A stretch of DNA of 64,000 nt from Streptomyces sp. NBC_01454 (GCF_036227565.1 NZ_CP109460.1:7006001-7070000), one strand, 5' to 3'. Shown: positions 20,194 through 28,919, numbered from the stretch's first letter. Numbers and translations are program-made. The notes: generated by a model not told the origin, from the sequence alone.

Positions 20194-21006
20194 TCACAGC
20201 CGTCCGGCCTGGATGATCCGCCGCAGGAACTGCCGGGTGCGGTCGTGTTGCGGGTCCCCGAAGACCTCCCCGGGCGTGCCGCGTTCCACCACCACGCCGC
20301 CGTCCAGGAAACACACCTGGTCGGCGACCTCGCGCGCGAAGCCCATCTCATGGGTGGCGATGACCATCGTCATCCCCTCCTCCTTCAGCTCGCGGACGAC
20401 GCCGAGCACCTCGCCGACCAGCTCCGGGTCGAGCGCCGCGGTGATCTCGTCCAGCAGGAGCAGCCGGGGCCGCCCGGCCAGCGCGCGGACGATCGCCACC
20501 CGCTGCTGCTGCCCGCCGCTGAGCCGGTCCGGGTACGCGCCGGCCCGCCCGCCGAGGCCGAGCCGCTCCAGCAGCTCGCGGGCCCGCGACTCGGCCTCCG
20601 CGCGCGGCACGCCGTGCACCCGGCGGGGCGCCAGCGTGATGTTGTCCAGGACGGTCATGTGCGGGAAGAGGTTGTAGGCCTGGAAGACCACACCGATCCG
20701 GCGGCGTACCGCGTCCACGTCCGCCCGCGGATCGGTGATCTCCGCGCCGTCCAGGAAGATCGCGCCGTCGTCGATCTCCTCCAGCAGGTTCGCGCACCGC
20801 AGCAGCGTCGACTTGCCCGACCCCGAGGCGCCGATCAGCGCGGTCACGGTGTGCGCGGGGACCGAAAGGTCGACATCGCGCAGCACGACCGTGCCCCGTC
20901 CGTAGGTCTTGCGCACGGACTCCAGCCGCAGTACCGGGCCGCCGCCGGGCGCCGGCTGCGCGGCGGCCCCGTCGGCCGGCCGCGGGGTGTCGTCGGTCGT
21001 GCTCAT
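20194..21006 (-). CDS. Polar amino-acid ABC importer, ATP-binding protein
   Basis: 270 residues. Walker A GASGSGKST (near 59), Q-loop VFQAYNLFPHMTVLDNI, signature LSGGQQQRVAIVRAL, Walker B LLLLDEITAALDPE and the H-loop ATHEMGFA are intact. The sequence is of the HisP/GlnQ class. ATG at 21006 overlaps the permease stop (ATGA). With the permease and binding protein it forms a complete three-gene importer. The ligand (a polar or charged amino acid) is not determined. Confidence 0.95.
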   Translation of the reverse strand: MSTTDDTPRPADGAAAQPAPGGGPVLRLESVRKTYGRGTVVLRDVDLSVPAHTVTALIGASGSGKSTLLRCANLLEEIDDGAIFLDGAEITDPRADVDAVRRRIGVVFQAYNLFPHMTVLDNITLAPRRVHGVPRAEAESRARELLERLGLGGRAGAYPDRLSGGQQQRVAIVRALAGRPRLLLLDEITAALDPELVGEVLGVVRELKEEGMTMVIATHEMGFAREVADQVCFLDGGVVVERGTPGEVFGDPQHDRTRQFLRRIIQAGRL

Positions 21007-21887
21007 ACCAGGCCTCCCTGGGCGCGCTTGCGGTCCATGCGGGCCGTGATCCAGTCCGTGCCGCGCGTCATCGGGATGGTCAGCGCGACGAAGACCAGAC
21101 CGGCCACCACGTACGGCGTGAAGTTGAAGTCCTTGCCGGCGATGATCTGCGCCGCGTAGACCGCGTCCACCGCGCCCGCGAGGGAGACCAGACCGGTGTC
21201 CTTCTGGAGCGAGACCAGATCGTTCAGCAGCGGCGGCACCACCCGCCGCACCGCCTGCGGCAGCACCACGAAGCGCAGGGTCTGCCCGCTGCTCAGGCCC
21301 AGCGACCGGGCCGCGGCCCGCTGGGAGGGGTGCACCGACTCGATGCCCGCCCGGAAGACCTCGGCCACATACGCCGCATACGTCAGCACCAGCGCGGCCC
21401 CGCCGAGCACCACCGGATCGGTGGTCACCCCCTGCAGCCGCAGCGCCGGCACCCCGAAGACCACCATCAGCAGACAGATGATCAGCGGCAGTCCGCGGAA
21501 GAAGTCGGTGTACGCGGTGGCCAGGGCGCGCAGCGGGAAGAACACCGGGCCGCGCAGCGTCCGGGCCACCGCCAGCAGCAGACCCAGCACCAGCACCGCC
21601 GCCCCGCACACCACCAGCAGCCGCAGATTCAGCAGCAGTCCCTCCAGCACCGCCGGCAGCGCCTTGCGCGCGTACGCGGCGCTGAAGAACGTCTCCCGGG
21701 TGCGCGGCCAGCCGGGGGAGCGGGTGATCACCAGGACCAGGACGGCGCCGGTGACCAGGGTGCTCAGCGCGGCGACGCCGATCGCGCGCCGGGCCCGGGC
21801 CCGCTGGAAGCGCTCCCGCTCGACCCGCCGCTGCGAGGGCACGTACCCGTCCGCCGCCCCGTCCTGCCCGGTGGAGCTCTTCACCAT
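21003..21887 (-). CDS. Polar amino-acid ABC importer, permease
   Basis: 294 residues: a charged cytoplasmic tail, about five to six TM helices, and the EAA-type coupling loop YVAEVFRAGIESVHPSQRAAARSLGLSSGQTLRFVVLPQA. The sequence ALATAYTDFFRGLPLIICLLMVVFG is typical of HisM/GlnP-type subunits. ATG at 21887 gives a normal start. It is 14 bp downstream of the binding-protein gene and overlaps the ATPase gene by 4 bp. Confidence 0.94.
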   Translation of the reverse strand: MVKSSTGQDGAADGYVPSQRRVERERFQRARARRAIGVAALSTLVTGAVLVLVITRSPGWPRTRETFFSAAYARKALPAVLEGLLLNLRLLVVCGAAVLVLGLLLAVARTLRGPVFFPLRALATAYTDFFRGLPLIICLLMVVFGVPALRLQGVTTDPVVLGGAALVLTYAAYVAEVFRAGIESVHPSQRAAARSLGLSSGQTLRFVVLPQAVRRVVPPLLNDLVSLQKDTGLVSLAGAVDAVYAAQIIAGKDFNFTPYVVAGLVFVALTIPMTRGTDWITARMDRKRAQGGLV

Positions 21888-21901
21888 GCCTGGTGCGTAC
21901 C

Positions 21902-22783
21902 TCACTTGAGCACCGGGACGGATACGGCGTCGGTCAGCCACTTCTTCTCCAGCGCGGCGAGGGTGCCGTTCTTGCGCAGCGCGTCCACCGCGGCCGTCAC
22001 ACATCCGGTGAGCCGGCTCTCCTTGTCCAGGACCAGACCGAACCGCTGCTTGGCGGTGCCGGTGGCCGCGAACTGCCCGACGACCTCGGCGTCCGTCACC
22101 TCGGCGGAGGTGACGTAGAAGGCCGTCGGCAGATCGGTGAGGATCGCGTCGACCTGACCGTTCTTCAGCGCGGACTTGGCGAGGTCGTTCTTCTGGAAGA
22201 CGGCCGGGGGCTGCGTCGGCCGGACGGTGTCATGGATGACGTCCAGGCTGGTGCTGCCCACCTGCGCGCCGAGTGTGAGGTGCCGGAGGCCGGCGATGCT
22301 CCGGGCGTGCGCGGCCTTGGAGCCCTTCAGCGCGATGACCGCCTGCCGTACGTCGTAGTAGCCGGAGGAGAAGGCGACGGCCCGTTGGCGCGCGGCGCTG
22401 ATGGACACCTGGTTGATGTCGAAGTCGAACGTCTTCTCGCCCGGCGCGAAGGCGTTGTTGAACGGCACGGTCCGCCAGCGCACCGCGCCCTTGCCGTAGC
22501 CCAGTTGCCGGGCGACGGCGTAGGCGACCGCCGATTCGAAGCCCTTGCCGCTCGCCGGATCGTCGTCGTGGAACCACGGCGCATAGGCGGGCTTGTCGGT
22601 GCCGACCGTGAGCCTGCCCCGGGCGACGGTGGGCAGCGCGCCCCGGTCACAGCTCTGCGGGCCCTGCCCGGCGGCCCGCGGGCCGCCGGGGGACTCGTCC
22701 TGCGGGGCACAGCCGACGGCCGCCGCGAGCAGCACGGTGCTCGTCCAAGCGGCAAGGCGGAGGGGGCGGTTGGCTAGGCGCAT
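21902..22783 (-). CDS. Polar amino-acid ABC importer, substrate-binding lipoprotein
   Basis: 293 residues. A lipoprotein signal ends in AAAVGC with Cys25 as lipidation site. The mature part is a family-3 solute-binding protein: LTVGTDKPAYAPWFHDDDPASGKGFESAVAYAVARQLGY, DFDINQVSISAARQRAVAFSSGYYDVRQAVI, then the second lobe. ATG at 22783 was chosen because the signal peptide starts there; ATGs at 22843 and 22861 would add residues before it. It is the first gene of the importer operon. Confidence 0.93.
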   Translation of the reverse strand: MRLANRPLRLAAWTSTVLLAAAVGCAPQDESPGGPRAAGQGPQSCDRGALPTVARGRLTVGTDKPAYAPWFHDDDPASGKGFESAVAYAVARQLGYGKGAVRWRTVPFNNAFAPGEKTFDFDINQVSISAARQRAVAFSSGYYDVRQAVIALKGSKAAHARSIAGLRHLTLGAQVGSTSLDVIHDTVRPTQPPAVFQKNDLAKSALKNGQVDAILTDLPTAFYVTSAEVTDAEVVGQFAATGTAKQRFGLVLDKESRLTGCVTAAVDALRKNGTLAALEKKWLTDAVSVPVLK

Positions 22784-22910
22784 GGCGGGAGAGTGGCAGT
22801 GCGCGAGGCCGCCTGTCGAGATCACCGGCGGAAAAGTCCGCATGGTGGAAGCTTGTTGCACCGCTGTGAACTGCGGGTTTCTCCGGCGACCGGAGACGGG
22901 CGGCGCCGCC

Positions 22911-23594
22911 TCACGCCGTGAAGCGCACCGCCCGCCGGATCTCCGGCAGATCGGTCACCACTCCGTCCAGCCCCAGCCCGCGCGCGAGGCGGAGCTGATC
23001 GTGGGTGTTGACCGTCCAGCCCAGGACCTTCAGATGGGCGGCGTGTGCCCGCTCGACCAGCTCCAGGGTGAGCCGCCGGATGTTCAGGGACAGCATCGTC
23101 GCGCCGACGGCCTGTGCGCGGTCGACGACATCGGCGCCGTAACGGCTGGCGACCAGCGCGGTGCGTACGCCGGGCAGCAGGGTGCGGATCGCGGCCAGCG
23201 CCTCGTCGTGGAAGGAGATCACGTCGACCCGGCCGGTCAGATCGCGCGCCCGCATCACCTCGGCCAGCGCCTGCGCGGCGGCCACATCCTTGATCTCGGC
23301 CTGCAACGGCGCGCTGACCGCCTCGACGACCTCCTCGAAGACGGGGATCCGCTCGCCCTTCCCGGCATCGAGTTCACGCAGCTCGGCGAGGGTGCGTTCG
23401 GAGATCGGCCCGGCGCCGTCGGTGGTCCGGTCGACATCCGCGTCGTGCATCACCACCAGTGAGCCGTCCTTGCTCAGATGCAGATCCAGTTCGATGACAT
23501 CCAGGCCCTCGTGCTCGGCGCGCACGAAGGAACGCAGGGTGTTCTCCGGCTCGACGCCCATCATCCCGCGGTGTCCGATGGTGAGAAAGGACAA
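22911..23594 (-). CDS. Glycerophosphodiester phosphodiesterase
   Basis: 227 residues. It hydrolyses glycerophosphodiesters to glycerol-3-phosphate and an alcohol, for phosphate or carbon salvage. Catalytic features are visible: His8-Arg9 in IGHRGMMGVEPENT, Glu/Asp metal ligands in VIELDLHLSKDGSLVVMHDADVDRTT, then LQAEIKD and GLDGVVTDLP at the end. No signal peptide is seen, so it appears cytosolic. TTG at 23594 preceded by GAGG fits the N-terminus of relatives better than ATGs further upstream. Confidence 0.92.
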   Translation of the reverse strand: MSFLTIGHRGMMGVEPENTLRSFVRAEHEGLDVIELDLHLSKDGSLVVMHDADVDRTTDGAGPISERTLAELRELDAGKGERIPVFEEVVEAVSAPLQAEIKDVAAAQALAEVMRARDLTGRVDVISFHDEALAAIRTLLPGVRTALVASRYGADVVDRAQAVGATMLSLNIRRLTLELVERAHAAHLKVLGWTVNTHDQLRLARGLGLDGVVTDLPEIRRAVRFTA

Positions 23595-23893
23595 GGCTGC
23601 CTCGCTTCTGTCGGCTCGGTGGTGCTGTCGGCTCTGGGAATCGACCGTCGACCGTCGGCCACGGCGTACGAAACGGCGCACAGCCTAACGGGACCGGGCG
23701 GCGAAAAAAGGAGGGCCGAACGGGACCGCGGTGTGTCCAGTAGGGGTACCCGCCAGATCCGGCCTCAGACCGCTTCACCCTCATGTGGGCGATTCCCCGT
23801 CGTGCTGACGACACCCCGGAGCCGGGCGGCGGCGTCGGATCCCCCGGCGTGGGGATCACCGCACCGGACGCGGCCACACGCTGCGAGCTGTTG

Positions 23894-23927
23894 CCGGGCT
23901 CGTGTGGCATATGCCACACGAGCCCGG
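23894..23927. repeat. Perfect 34-bp palindrome
   Basis: The 17-nt half CCGGGCTCGTGTGGCAT is followed at once by its exact reverse complement, with no spacer. As RNA it would be a very stable hairpin. The two flanking genes (glycerophosphodiesterase on minus, DUF6421 on plus) are transcribed away from it, about 300 bp on each side, so it is not an end-of-gene terminator for either. It could be an attenuator for a long leader, the end of an undetected small RNA, or a protein-binding cruciform. Confidence 0.85.
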
Positions 23928-24139
23928 GGCGGGTGTCCGTGAGGGGCGTCCGGGGCGGTGCGCCCCGGGTCCCCCGGGAGGTGCCCCGGAGCCTCCTCGA
24001 GGCTCTGTCACTGCGTTGTGGGCCCCTGGAAGAAGCGCGGGGAGTGCCGGTGCGGCTGGCAGGAAGTGGCGTCTGAGCCGTCGCGCACAGGAAAAATCCG
24101 CGTGTGTACGGGGTGTCAACGGGATAATTTTCAGCTAGC

Positions 24140-24151
24140 CCACTTGAGTGG
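24140..24151. promoter_or_regulatory. Palindrome upstream of the DUF6421 gene
   Basis: CCACT-TG-AGTGG is a perfect 12-bp palindrome 58 bp before the start codon, at a plausible operator position. The cognate regulator is unknown. Confidence 0.4.
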
Positions 24152-24208
24152 ACGATCCTTGGCTGGTTACCGTGTCCTGACAACACGATCTACCGCCGGA
24201 GGGCAGTC

Positions 24209-25606
24209 ATGACGGAAATTCTTTCGCCTGTGGGTGTCCAGGAGGCCACCACGACCGTAGGGAGTGTGGTCGAGCACCCGGCGTGGCCCGTGCTCAAGAG
24301 CGCGGTCGAGACCATCCGCCCCTGGCAGTCCAAGGACGGCTCGGTCGACCTGGAGGCGGAGGGCGCGCCGAGCGCCGACGCCGTCCGAACGGAGGTCGAC
24401 CGCGTGATAGCGGCCCTCGGGGAGCTCGCCCCGCTGCTGCCGCACAACGCCGCCTACCACCAGGCCCTCGTCGGCGACCTGCGCCGCTGGGCCGACGGCG
24501 GCTTCGGCGTCCCGGACTTCCTGGACTCGCTGCTCGCCTTCCAGCCCGCCCGGCAGCGCGCCGACGGCCTCCAGCACCTGGTGCTGTTCCCGATGTACAC
24601 CCAGAACGGCAACCCGGACCGCAACTTCGAGGCCGTCGTCCTGCGCATGGTCTGGCCGGAGTGGCTCGCCGAGCTGGAGCGCACCCGCTACGACAACGCC
24701 CTCTTCTGCGGCATCACCTTCGAGGACTTCACGGCCGGCTACGACACCAACTCCGCGGTGCTCTTCCCGGAGACCATCGCCGTGCGCGAGGCCCCCGAGC
24801 GCTTCAGCTGGGGCGGCATCTTCTGCGACCGCGAGGCCGCCCGCTTCCGGCGGGTCAGCCAGGCCGCCGTCGAGACCCTGGGCCTGGAACTCCCCGAGGA
24901 CATCAGCGAGATGCTCGCCGACCAGGAGCGCTGCCAGGAGGCCTTCGTCCTGTGGGACATGGTGCACGACCGCACCCACAGCCACGGTGACCTGCCGTTC
25001 GACCCCTTCATGATCAAGCAGCGCCAGCCGTTCTGGATGTACGGCCTGGAGGAGCTGCGCTGTGACCTCACCGCCTTCAAGGAGGCCGTGAAGCTGGAGG
25101 CCGAGGGGTATCCGCAGGCCCGCGACGTACAGTTCACGGTGATCTTCGACCGGATGTTCCGCTTCCCGGTCACCGGCGACCGCGTCCGCAACTACGACGG
25201 CCTGGGCGGACAGCTGCTCTTCGCCTACCTCCACAAGCACGACGTCGTACGCTGGACGGACAACACACTGCACATCGACTGGGAGCGGGCGCCCAAGGTC
25301 ACCAACCAGCTGTGCGGCGAGATCGAAAAGCTCTACCGCGACGGCATCGACCGGCCCAAGCTGGTCCACTGGTTCGCCGCGTACGACCTCGTCTCGACCT
25401 ACCTCGCACCGCACCCGGGGTCGGTCTGGGCCAAGGGACCCGACGCTCTCGACCTGGACCAGCCGCCGCGCAAGCTCGTGGACGACGTGCTCCCCGATGA
25501 GTTCCCGCTGAGCATGTTCTACGAGGCGCTCGCCAAGAAGCTGCGGACTGTGATCGCATCCACCAAGGGCATCACGGCCCACAGCGATGAATGGGCGGCG
25601 GCGTGA
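24209..25606 (+). CDS. DUF6421 family protein
   Basis: 465 residues, well conserved in streptomycetes and of unknown function. No TM segment or signal is seen. The sequence is rich in acidic and aromatic residues. Notable blocks are VLFPMYTQNGNPDRNFEAVVLRMVWPEW, MVHDRTHSHGDLPFDPFMIKQRQPFWMYG (a His/Asp-rich stretch that could bind metal) and TVIFDRMFRFPVTG. ATG at 24209 has GGAGGG upstream. It heads a three-gene operon with an SDR protein and a threonine-aldolase-type enzyme, so a role near amino-acid or small-molecule metabolism is likely but not shown. Confidence 0.85.
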   Translation: MTEILSPVGVQEATTTVGSVVEHPAWPVLKSAVETIRPWQSKDGSVDLEAEGAPSADAVRTEVDRVIAALGELAPLLPHNAAYHQALVGDLRRWADGGFGVPDFLDSLLAFQPARQRADGLQHLVLFPMYTQNGNPDRNFEAVVLRMVWPEWLAELERTRYDNALFCGITFEDFTAGYDTNSAVLFPETIAVREAPERFSWGGIFCDREAARFRRVSQAAVETLGLELPEDISEMLADQERCQEAFVLWDMVHDRTHSHGDLPFDPFMIKQRQPFWMYGLEELRCDLTAFKEAVKLEAEGYPQARDVQFTVIFDRMFRFPVTGDRVRNYDGLGGQLLFAYLHKHDVVRWTDNTLHIDWERAPKVTNQLCGEIEKLYRDGIDRPKLVHWFAAYDLVSTYLAPHPGSVWAKGPDALDLDQPPRKLVDDVLPDEFPLSMFYEALAKKLRTVIASTKGITAHSDEWAAA

Positions 25607-25665
25607 CGAACGACCGGAACACCCGGCCGAAGGCCGTCCAGGAGCAGGACGAGGAGGCGACGGAG

Positions 25666-26427
25666 ATGGTGACTTCGACGGGCGGCCAGGGGCCGCTGGA
25701 GGGTGCGGTCATCGCGGTGGCGGGCGCGGCCGGACCGGCCGGCCGGGCGACCCTGCTGCGACTGGCCGAGGCGGGCGCGGTGGTGGTCGGCTCGGACTCC
25801 CACCCCGAGCGGCTGGCGGAGGCCGTGGACGCGGCCCGTTACGCCCATGGGGGCGCCACGGTGATCGGGGAGACCGTGGACCTCCTCGACCCGGACCAGG
25901 CCCGGGAGTGGGCGGCCCGTACGGAGAAGGAGTTCGGCCGGGTCGACGGCCTGGTGCACCTGGTCGGCGGCTGGCGCGGCTCCTCGAGCTTCGCGGAGAC
26001 CGACCTCGCGGACTGGGAGACGCTGCACAAGCTGCTGATCCGCACCGTCCAGCACACCTCCCTGGCGTTCTGCGACGCCCTCGAGCGCAGCGGCAACGGC
26101 CGCTTCCTCCTCACCAGCGCGGCCGGCGCCAGCAAGCCCACCGGGGGCAACGCCGCCTATGCCGCCTCCAAGGCCGCTGCCGAGGCCTGGACGCTGGCCA
26201 TGGCGGACGGCTTCCGCAAGTCGGGGGGCGAGCAGGGGCCCCGCGCCGCCGCTGCCATCCTGGTCGTGAAGGCGCTCGTCAACGACCAGATGCGCGCCGA
26301 GCGCCCGAACGCCAAGTTCGCGGGCTTCACGGATGTCACGGAGCTGGCAGAGGCCATCGCCGGGGTCTGGAGCCGGCCCGCCCAGGAAGTGAATGGACAG
26401 CGTCTGTGGCTGACCCCCGAGCCGTGA
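25666..26427 (+). CDS. SDR-family oxidoreductase
   Basis: 253 residues from ATG 25666, which follows GAGGAGG at 8 nt; GTG at 25603 (overlapping the DUF6421 stop) is an alternative start. The Rossmann N-terminus is VIAVAGAAGPAGRATLLRLAEAGAVVVG; the catalytic Tyr and Lys lie in NAAYAASKAAAE; a Ser-bearing LLTSAAGAS precedes it. It is an NAD(P)-dependent dehydrogenase or reductase of unknown substrate. Its end overlaps the next gene by GTGA. Confidence 0.9.
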   Translation: MVTSTGGQGPLEGAVIAVAGAAGPAGRATLLRLAEAGAVVVGSDSHPERLAEAVDAARYAHGGATVIGETVDLLDPDQAREWAARTEKEFGRVDGLVHLVGGWRGSSSFAETDLADWETLHKLLIRTVQHTSLAFCDALERSGNGRFLLTSAAGASKPTGGNAAYAASKAAAEAWTLAMADGFRKSGGEQGPRAAAAILVVKALVNDQMRAERPNAKFAGFTDVTELAEAIAGVWSRPAQEVNGQRLWLTPEP

Positions 26428-27494
26428 CCGGAGCGAAGACCGACGCCCGGCTCCACCACGACCCCGAGATACGCGGCTTCGCCAGCGACAACTACGCCGG
26501 CGCACACCCGGAGGTGCTCGCCGCCCTCGCCCTCGCCAACGGCGGCCATCAGGTCGCCTACGGCGAGGACGACTACACCGAGCACCTCCAGCGGATCGTC
26601 CGCAGCCATTTCGGGCAGCGCGCCGAGGCGTTCCCGGTGTTCAACGGCACCGGGGCCAACGTCGTCGCGCTGCAGGCCGTGACCGACCGCTGGGGCGCGG
26701 TGATAGCCGCCGACTCCGCACACATCCATGTCGACGAGTGCGGAGCGCCCGAGCGGGTCGGCGGGCTGAAGCTGCTGACCGTACCGACCGAGGACGGCAA
26801 GCTCACCCCCGAGCTGATCGACCGCGAGGCGTACGGCTGGGACGACGAGCACCGCGCCATGCCGCAGGTCGTCTCGATCACCCAGAGCACGGAGCTGGGC
26901 ACGGTCTACACGCCCGACGAGATCCGGGCGATCTGCGAACACGCCCATGAGCGCGGCATGGTGGTGCATCTCGACGGCGCGCGGATCGCCAATGCGGCGG
27001 CCACGCTCGATGTCCCGATGCGGGCCTTCACCAACGCCGTGGGGGTCGACATCCTCTCCTACGGCGGCACCAAGAACGGTGCGGTCTTCGGCGAGGCCGT
27101 GGTCGTGCTCAACCCCGACCGGGTGCGCGCGATGAAGCATCTGCGCAAGCTGTCCATGCAGCTGGCCTCCAAGATGCGCTTTGTCTCCGTCCAGTTGGAG
27201 GCACTGCTCGCCAAGGACCTGTGGCTGCGCAACGCCCGGCACGCCAACACCATGGCGCAGCGGCTGGCCGCCGGGGTGCGGGAGATCGACGGGGTGGAGA
27301 TCTGCTACCCCGTGCAGGCGAACGCGGTCTTCGCCCGGCTGCCGCACGATGTCAGCGAGCGGCTGCAGAAGCGCTATCGCTTCTACTTCTGGGACGAGCA
27401 GACCGGCCAGGTGCGCTGGATGTGCGCCTTCGACACCACCGAGGCGGACGTCGACGGCTTCCTCGCCGCGCTCCGCGAGGAGATCAGCCGCTGA
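26424..27494 (+). CDS. Threonine-aldolase-type PLP enzyme (beta-eliminating lyase family)
   Basis: 356 residues of the fold-type I low-specificity threonine aldolase group, which cleaves L-threonine or allo-threonine to glycine and acetaldehyde. Features: FASDNYAGAHPEVLAAL, the PLP-stacking HVDECGAPER region, Asp in VVHLDGARIANA, and the PLP lysine Lys217 in SYGGTKNG. GTG 26424 overlaps the SDR stop; GTG 26406 is another in-frame start. A long hairpin at 27520 ends the operon. True substrate is open because relatives include phenylserine and hydroxy-amino-acid lyases. Confidence 0.88.
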   Translation: MTGAKTDARLHHDPEIRGFASDNYAGAHPEVLAALALANGGHQVAYGEDDYTEHLQRIVRSHFGQRAEAFPVFNGTGANVVALQAVTDRWGAVIAADSAHIHVDECGAPERVGGLKLLTVPTEDGKLTPELIDREAYGWDDEHRAMPQVVSITQSTELGTVYTPDEIRAICEHAHERGMVVHLDGARIANAAATLDVPMRAFTNAVGVDILSYGGTKNGAVFGEAVVVLNPDRVRAMKHLRKLSMQLASKMRFVSVQLEALLAKDLWLRNARHANTMAQRLAAGVREIDGVEICYPVQANAVFARLPHDVSERLQKRYRFYFWDEQTGQVRWMCAFDTTEADVDGFLAALREEISR

Positions 27495-27519
27495 GGCGGG
27501 CATCCTGTTCCGTATAGCT

Positions 27520-27570
27520 ATGCGCCCGGTCGAAAAGTCATTGACTCTCGGCCGGGCGCATCGCTACGCT
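27520..27570. promoter_or_regulatory. Long hairpin overlapping a promoter for the transglutaminase gene
   Basis: ATGCGCCCGG (27520-27529) pairs with CCGGGCGCAT (27552-27561); the stem continues inward through CGA and AGTCA/TGACT with one wobble and one bulged A, giving about 18-19 bp. On the plus strand the same DNA carries TTGACT (27541-27546) and TACGCT (27565-27570) with an 18-nt spacer, a good sigma-70-type promoter. ATG follows the -10 by 8 nt. One element may thus end the upstream operon and shape the next promoter. Confidence 0.6.
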
Positions 27571-27578
27571 CCCCGCGC

Positions 27579-28157
27579 ATGCAGCTGATCCAGAACACCC
27601 CGGAGATTTCCGCCTACTTGGCGCCCAGTGAGGCCATCGATCACGGCCATCCGCTCATCCGGGCCACCGCCGCGACCCTCGCCGCCGACGCTCCTGATGC
27701 ATACGCATACGCCGAGGCCGCCTTCATGTTCGTCCGCGACACCCTCGCGCACAGTGCGGACACCGGCGATCCGCGGGTCACCTGGCGCGCCTCGGACGTC
27801 CTCGCGCAGCGCACCGGTATCTGCCACGCCAAGGCGCACGCCCTCGCGGCCCTGTTGCGTGCCCGGGGCATCCCCGCCGCGCTCTGCTACCAGAAGTTCG
27901 ATGTCGTCCACGGCCTGGTGGCCGTCCGGCTGCCCGGTGCGGAACGCTGGGTCCGGCAGGATCCGCGGGGCAACAAGCCCGGCGTTGACGCGCAGTTCCG
28001 CCTCGACCGCGAGCAGCTCGCCTTCCCCGTGCGGCCCGAGTGCAACGAACTGGACTACCCGGTGCTATTTGCTGAACCACACCCGGTCGTGCTCCAATGC
28101 CTCCGCGAGGCCGTCGACCGGCCTCATCTCTGGCAGACGCTCCCCACCGATCTCTGA
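27579..28157 (+). CDS. Transglutaminase-like cysteine protease-fold protein
   Basis: 192 residues. The catalytic triad of the transglutaminase-like fold is visible: Cys82 in TGICHAKAH, His111 in VVHGLVAV and Asp128 in VRQDPRGN. Such proteins act as peptidases or amidases on peptides or cell-wall fragments. No signal peptide is seen. The ATG has no Shine-Dalgarno; a promoter -10 ends 8 nt upstream, so the mRNA is probably leaderless. The B3/4-domain gene follows after 12 bp. Confidence 0.88.
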   Translation: MQLIQNTPEISAYLAPSEAIDHGHPLIRATAATLAADAPDAYAYAEAAFMFVRDTLAHSADTGDPRVTWRASDVLAQRTGICHAKAHALAALLRARGIPAALCYQKFDVVHGLVAVRLPGAERWVRQDPRGNKPGVDAQFRLDREQLAFPVRPECNELDYPVLFAEPHPVVLQCLREAVDRPHLWQTLPTDL

Positions 28158-28169
28158 GGAACGCCCCCG

Positions 28170-28901
28170 ATGCCCGACTCTTCGCACGCCGCCGCCACCG
28201 CCCTGACCTGCGCCCTGCACGTCTCCGACGAGGTGCGCGCGCTGGCACCCGGCTTCGGCTACCTCGCTGTGGAAGCCCACGGCCTGACCAACGGGTCCAG
28301 CGACGAGGCCGGCGCCGCGCTCCTGGACGAGGCCACCCGCCGGCTGACCGAGCGCCTCGACGGACGCGCCCCGCAGGACGATCCGCACCTCGCTGCCTGG
28401 CGCGCCGCGTACACCGCCTTCGGCAGCAAGCCGTCGCGCACCCGCAACTCCGCCGAGGCGCTGGCCAGGCGGGCGCTCGCGGACGGCGGTCTGCCGCGCA
28501 TCAACCGCCTGGTCGACCTCTACAACGCGATCAGCGTCGCCCACCTCATCCCCGTGGGAGGCGAGGACCTGGACCGCATCCAGGGCGGGATGCGGCTCAT
28601 AAGGGCCACCGGCGAGGAGCCGTTCGCGACCGCCGCCGGCGGCGCCGAGGTCATCGAGCACCCCGACGCGGGCGAGGTGGTCTGGTGCGACGAGGAAGGT
28701 GTCACCTGCCGCCGCTGGAACTGGCGCCAGGGCGTGCGCACCCGCCTGACCGAGGACTCGGTCAGCGCGCTGTTCCTGCTGGAGCGGATGGCCCCCATGA
28801 CGACCGACGCGCTGACGGCCGCCGGCGCCGAGCTGGCCGAGGCGCTGCACAAGGCCTGCCCGGACGCCCGTATCGAGATCGGTGAGGTCCGGTCGCAGTG
28901 A
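28170..28901 (+). CDS. B3/4-domain protein (PheRS-beta editing-domain-like)
   Basis: 243 residues. The B3/4 fold of phenylalanyl-tRNA synthetase beta, which binds tRNA or edits mischarged amino acids, is recognised by AFGSKPSRTRNSAEALARRAL, LPRINRLVDLYNAISVAHLIPVGGEDLDRI and the VVWCDEEGVTCRRWNWRQG segment. Stand-alone copies are common in actinobacteria; a trans-editing role is a guess. It is 12 bp after the transglutaminase gene and convergent with the acyltransferase gene. Confidence 0.88.
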   Translation: MPDSSHAAATALTCALHVSDEVRALAPGFGYLAVEAHGLTNGSSDEAGAALLDEATRRLTERLDGRAPQDDPHLAAWRAAYTAFGSKPSRTRNSAEALARRALADGGLPRINRLVDLYNAISVAHLIPVGGEDLDRIQGGMRLIRATGEEPFATAAGGAEVIEHPDAGEVVWCDEEGVTCRRWNWRQGVRTRLTEDSVSALFLLERMAPMTTDALTAAGAELAEALHKACPDARIEIGEVRSQ

Positions 28902-28919
28902 CCCGGACGGCCGCACCGC

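Larger units (their letters stand above)
23595..24208. other. 614-bp divergent intergenic region
   Basis: No frame here has convincing codon bias or homology. It holds a perfect 34-bp palindrome (23894-23927), a smaller hairpin GAGCCTC-CTC-GAGGCTC (23989-24005), and the promoter area of the DUF6421 operon. Confidence 0.6.

Noticed and set aside
23374..24186. A longer minus-strand gene covering the glycerophosphodiesterase upstream region
   Set aside because: The sequence is Pro/Arg/Thr-rich without homology, and passes straight through the 34-bp palindrome.
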